Source: an uncultured Rhodocyclaceae bacterium
GTDB lineage: Bacteria; Pseudomonadota; Gammaproteobacteria; Burkholderiales; Rhodocyclaceae
Assembly: GCA_903930805.1 (NCBI GenBank)
Contig: CAIYZZ010000017.1
Location: forward strand, 1-8,408
Direction: 5' to 3'
Length of the DNA stretch: 8,408 bases
Part shown: positions 8,179-8,408 of the stretch, one piece after another
How the letters are laid out: each line of letters begins with the position of its first letter
Position numbering within the stretch: the first letter of the stretch is position 1
Program-made: the position numbers and the translations under genes
Notes under the pieces: generated by a model
Told to the model about the DNA's origin: nothing
Seen by the model: the letters and a program-made list of their open reading frames with translations, nothing else
The model's database searches: none

Positions 8179-8195
8179 GCTACGAAGTCGTTACC

Positions 8196-8408
8196 TTACC
8201 CCAACCACCGCCCATCCTCCAACTGCCGGGCCCGGCCGAGGGCGGCTAGGGTGGCGAGCAGTTCGGGGAGTTTGGTTTTCCATTTGCCTTTGCCGGTGAA
8301 TCTGGCGGCGAGTTCGGTTTCGGATTGGGGCGTTTGGTCGAGGGCGTTGGCGAGGACGGCGATTTGTTCGGGTAGCGTGTTTGGCCAGGGAGCGGGCGGG
8401 GCTTGGGG
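8196..8408 (-). CDS. C-terminal tail of a probable class I DNA methyltransferase / type IIG R-M protein (5' end outside window)
   Basis: An open frame enters from the right edge on the minus strand and ends at TAA 8198-8196, giving 70 residues. The visible tail runs through PWPNTLPEQIAVLANAL, ELAARFTGKGKWKTKLP and ends LLATLAALGRARQLEDGRWLG. From memory, this resembles the winged-helix-like ending of large class I SAM-dependent DNA methyltransferases of the type IIG/restriction-associated kind, where LP(E/K)Q, AARF.G.G.WK..L..LL..L.ALGRAR and DGRW recur. No catalytic motif lies in the visible part, so the assignment rests on the tail alone. Lys, Gln and Glu codons are mainly AAA, CAA and GAA here, unlike the G-ending preference of many neighbouring genes, which hints at a transferred origin. 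It is followed after 30 bp by the toxin-antitoxin pair on the same strand. Confidence 0.55.
   Translation of the reverse strand, partial: PQAPPAPWPNTLPEQIAVLANALDQTPQSETELAARFTGKGKWKTKLPELLATLAALGRARQLEDGRWLG

Noticed and set aside
8182..8191. ACGA-AG-TCGT inverted repeat upstream of the antitoxin as an operator
   Set aside because: The 4-bp arms are too short to distinguish from chance, and no convincing promoter elements flank it.

Overview
The window is high-GC DNA that is almost entirely coding. It most resembles a betaproteobacterium, perhaps Rhodocyclales-like. That placement rests on the GC content, the BioC/BioH route to pimelate, the class of the biotin genes and a Uup-type ABC-F protein. 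No rRNA or other firm taxonomic marker is present.

Layout: (1) Positions 1-182 hold the 3' end of an unrecognised plus-strand gene that converges on bioC. (2) Positions 207-5631 hold a complete biotin locus. The minus-strand chain bioA-bioF-bioH-bioC has 8-, 4- and 4-bp overlaps. bioD lies on the plus strand between bioA and bioB: its 5' end abuts or overlaps the bioA start, and its 3' end overlaps the bioB stop. bioB is on the minus strand. (3) uup (ABC-F ATPase, minus) lies just upstream of bioB, and a strong promoter-like sequence overlaps the uup stop codon. (4) Positions 7651-8408 look accessory: a ParE/RelE-type toxin and its antitoxin (4-bp overlap), preceded by the C-terminal tail of what looks like a large class I DNA methyltransferase or type IIG restriction-modification protein, all on the minus strand.

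The biotin genes form a full pathway. BioC methylates malonyl-ACP (or malonyl-CoA), fatty-acid synthesis extends the ester, BioH removes the methyl group, and BioF, BioA, BioD and BioB then make KAPA, DAPA, dethiobiotin and biotin. All catalytic motifs checked are intact.

The main unexplained structure is a 26-bp sequence (starts GCCGTCCCGCC, ends CGACTTTTGC) found four times with at most one mismatch each. It lies inside bioH, inside bioF, inside uup, and across the toxin stop codon. The three coding copies are read in three different ways, two frames in one orientation and one in the other, all in likely linker regions. This looks like a genome-wide short dispersed repeat that tolerates or uses coding sequence. 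It is the best candidate here for something undescribed.
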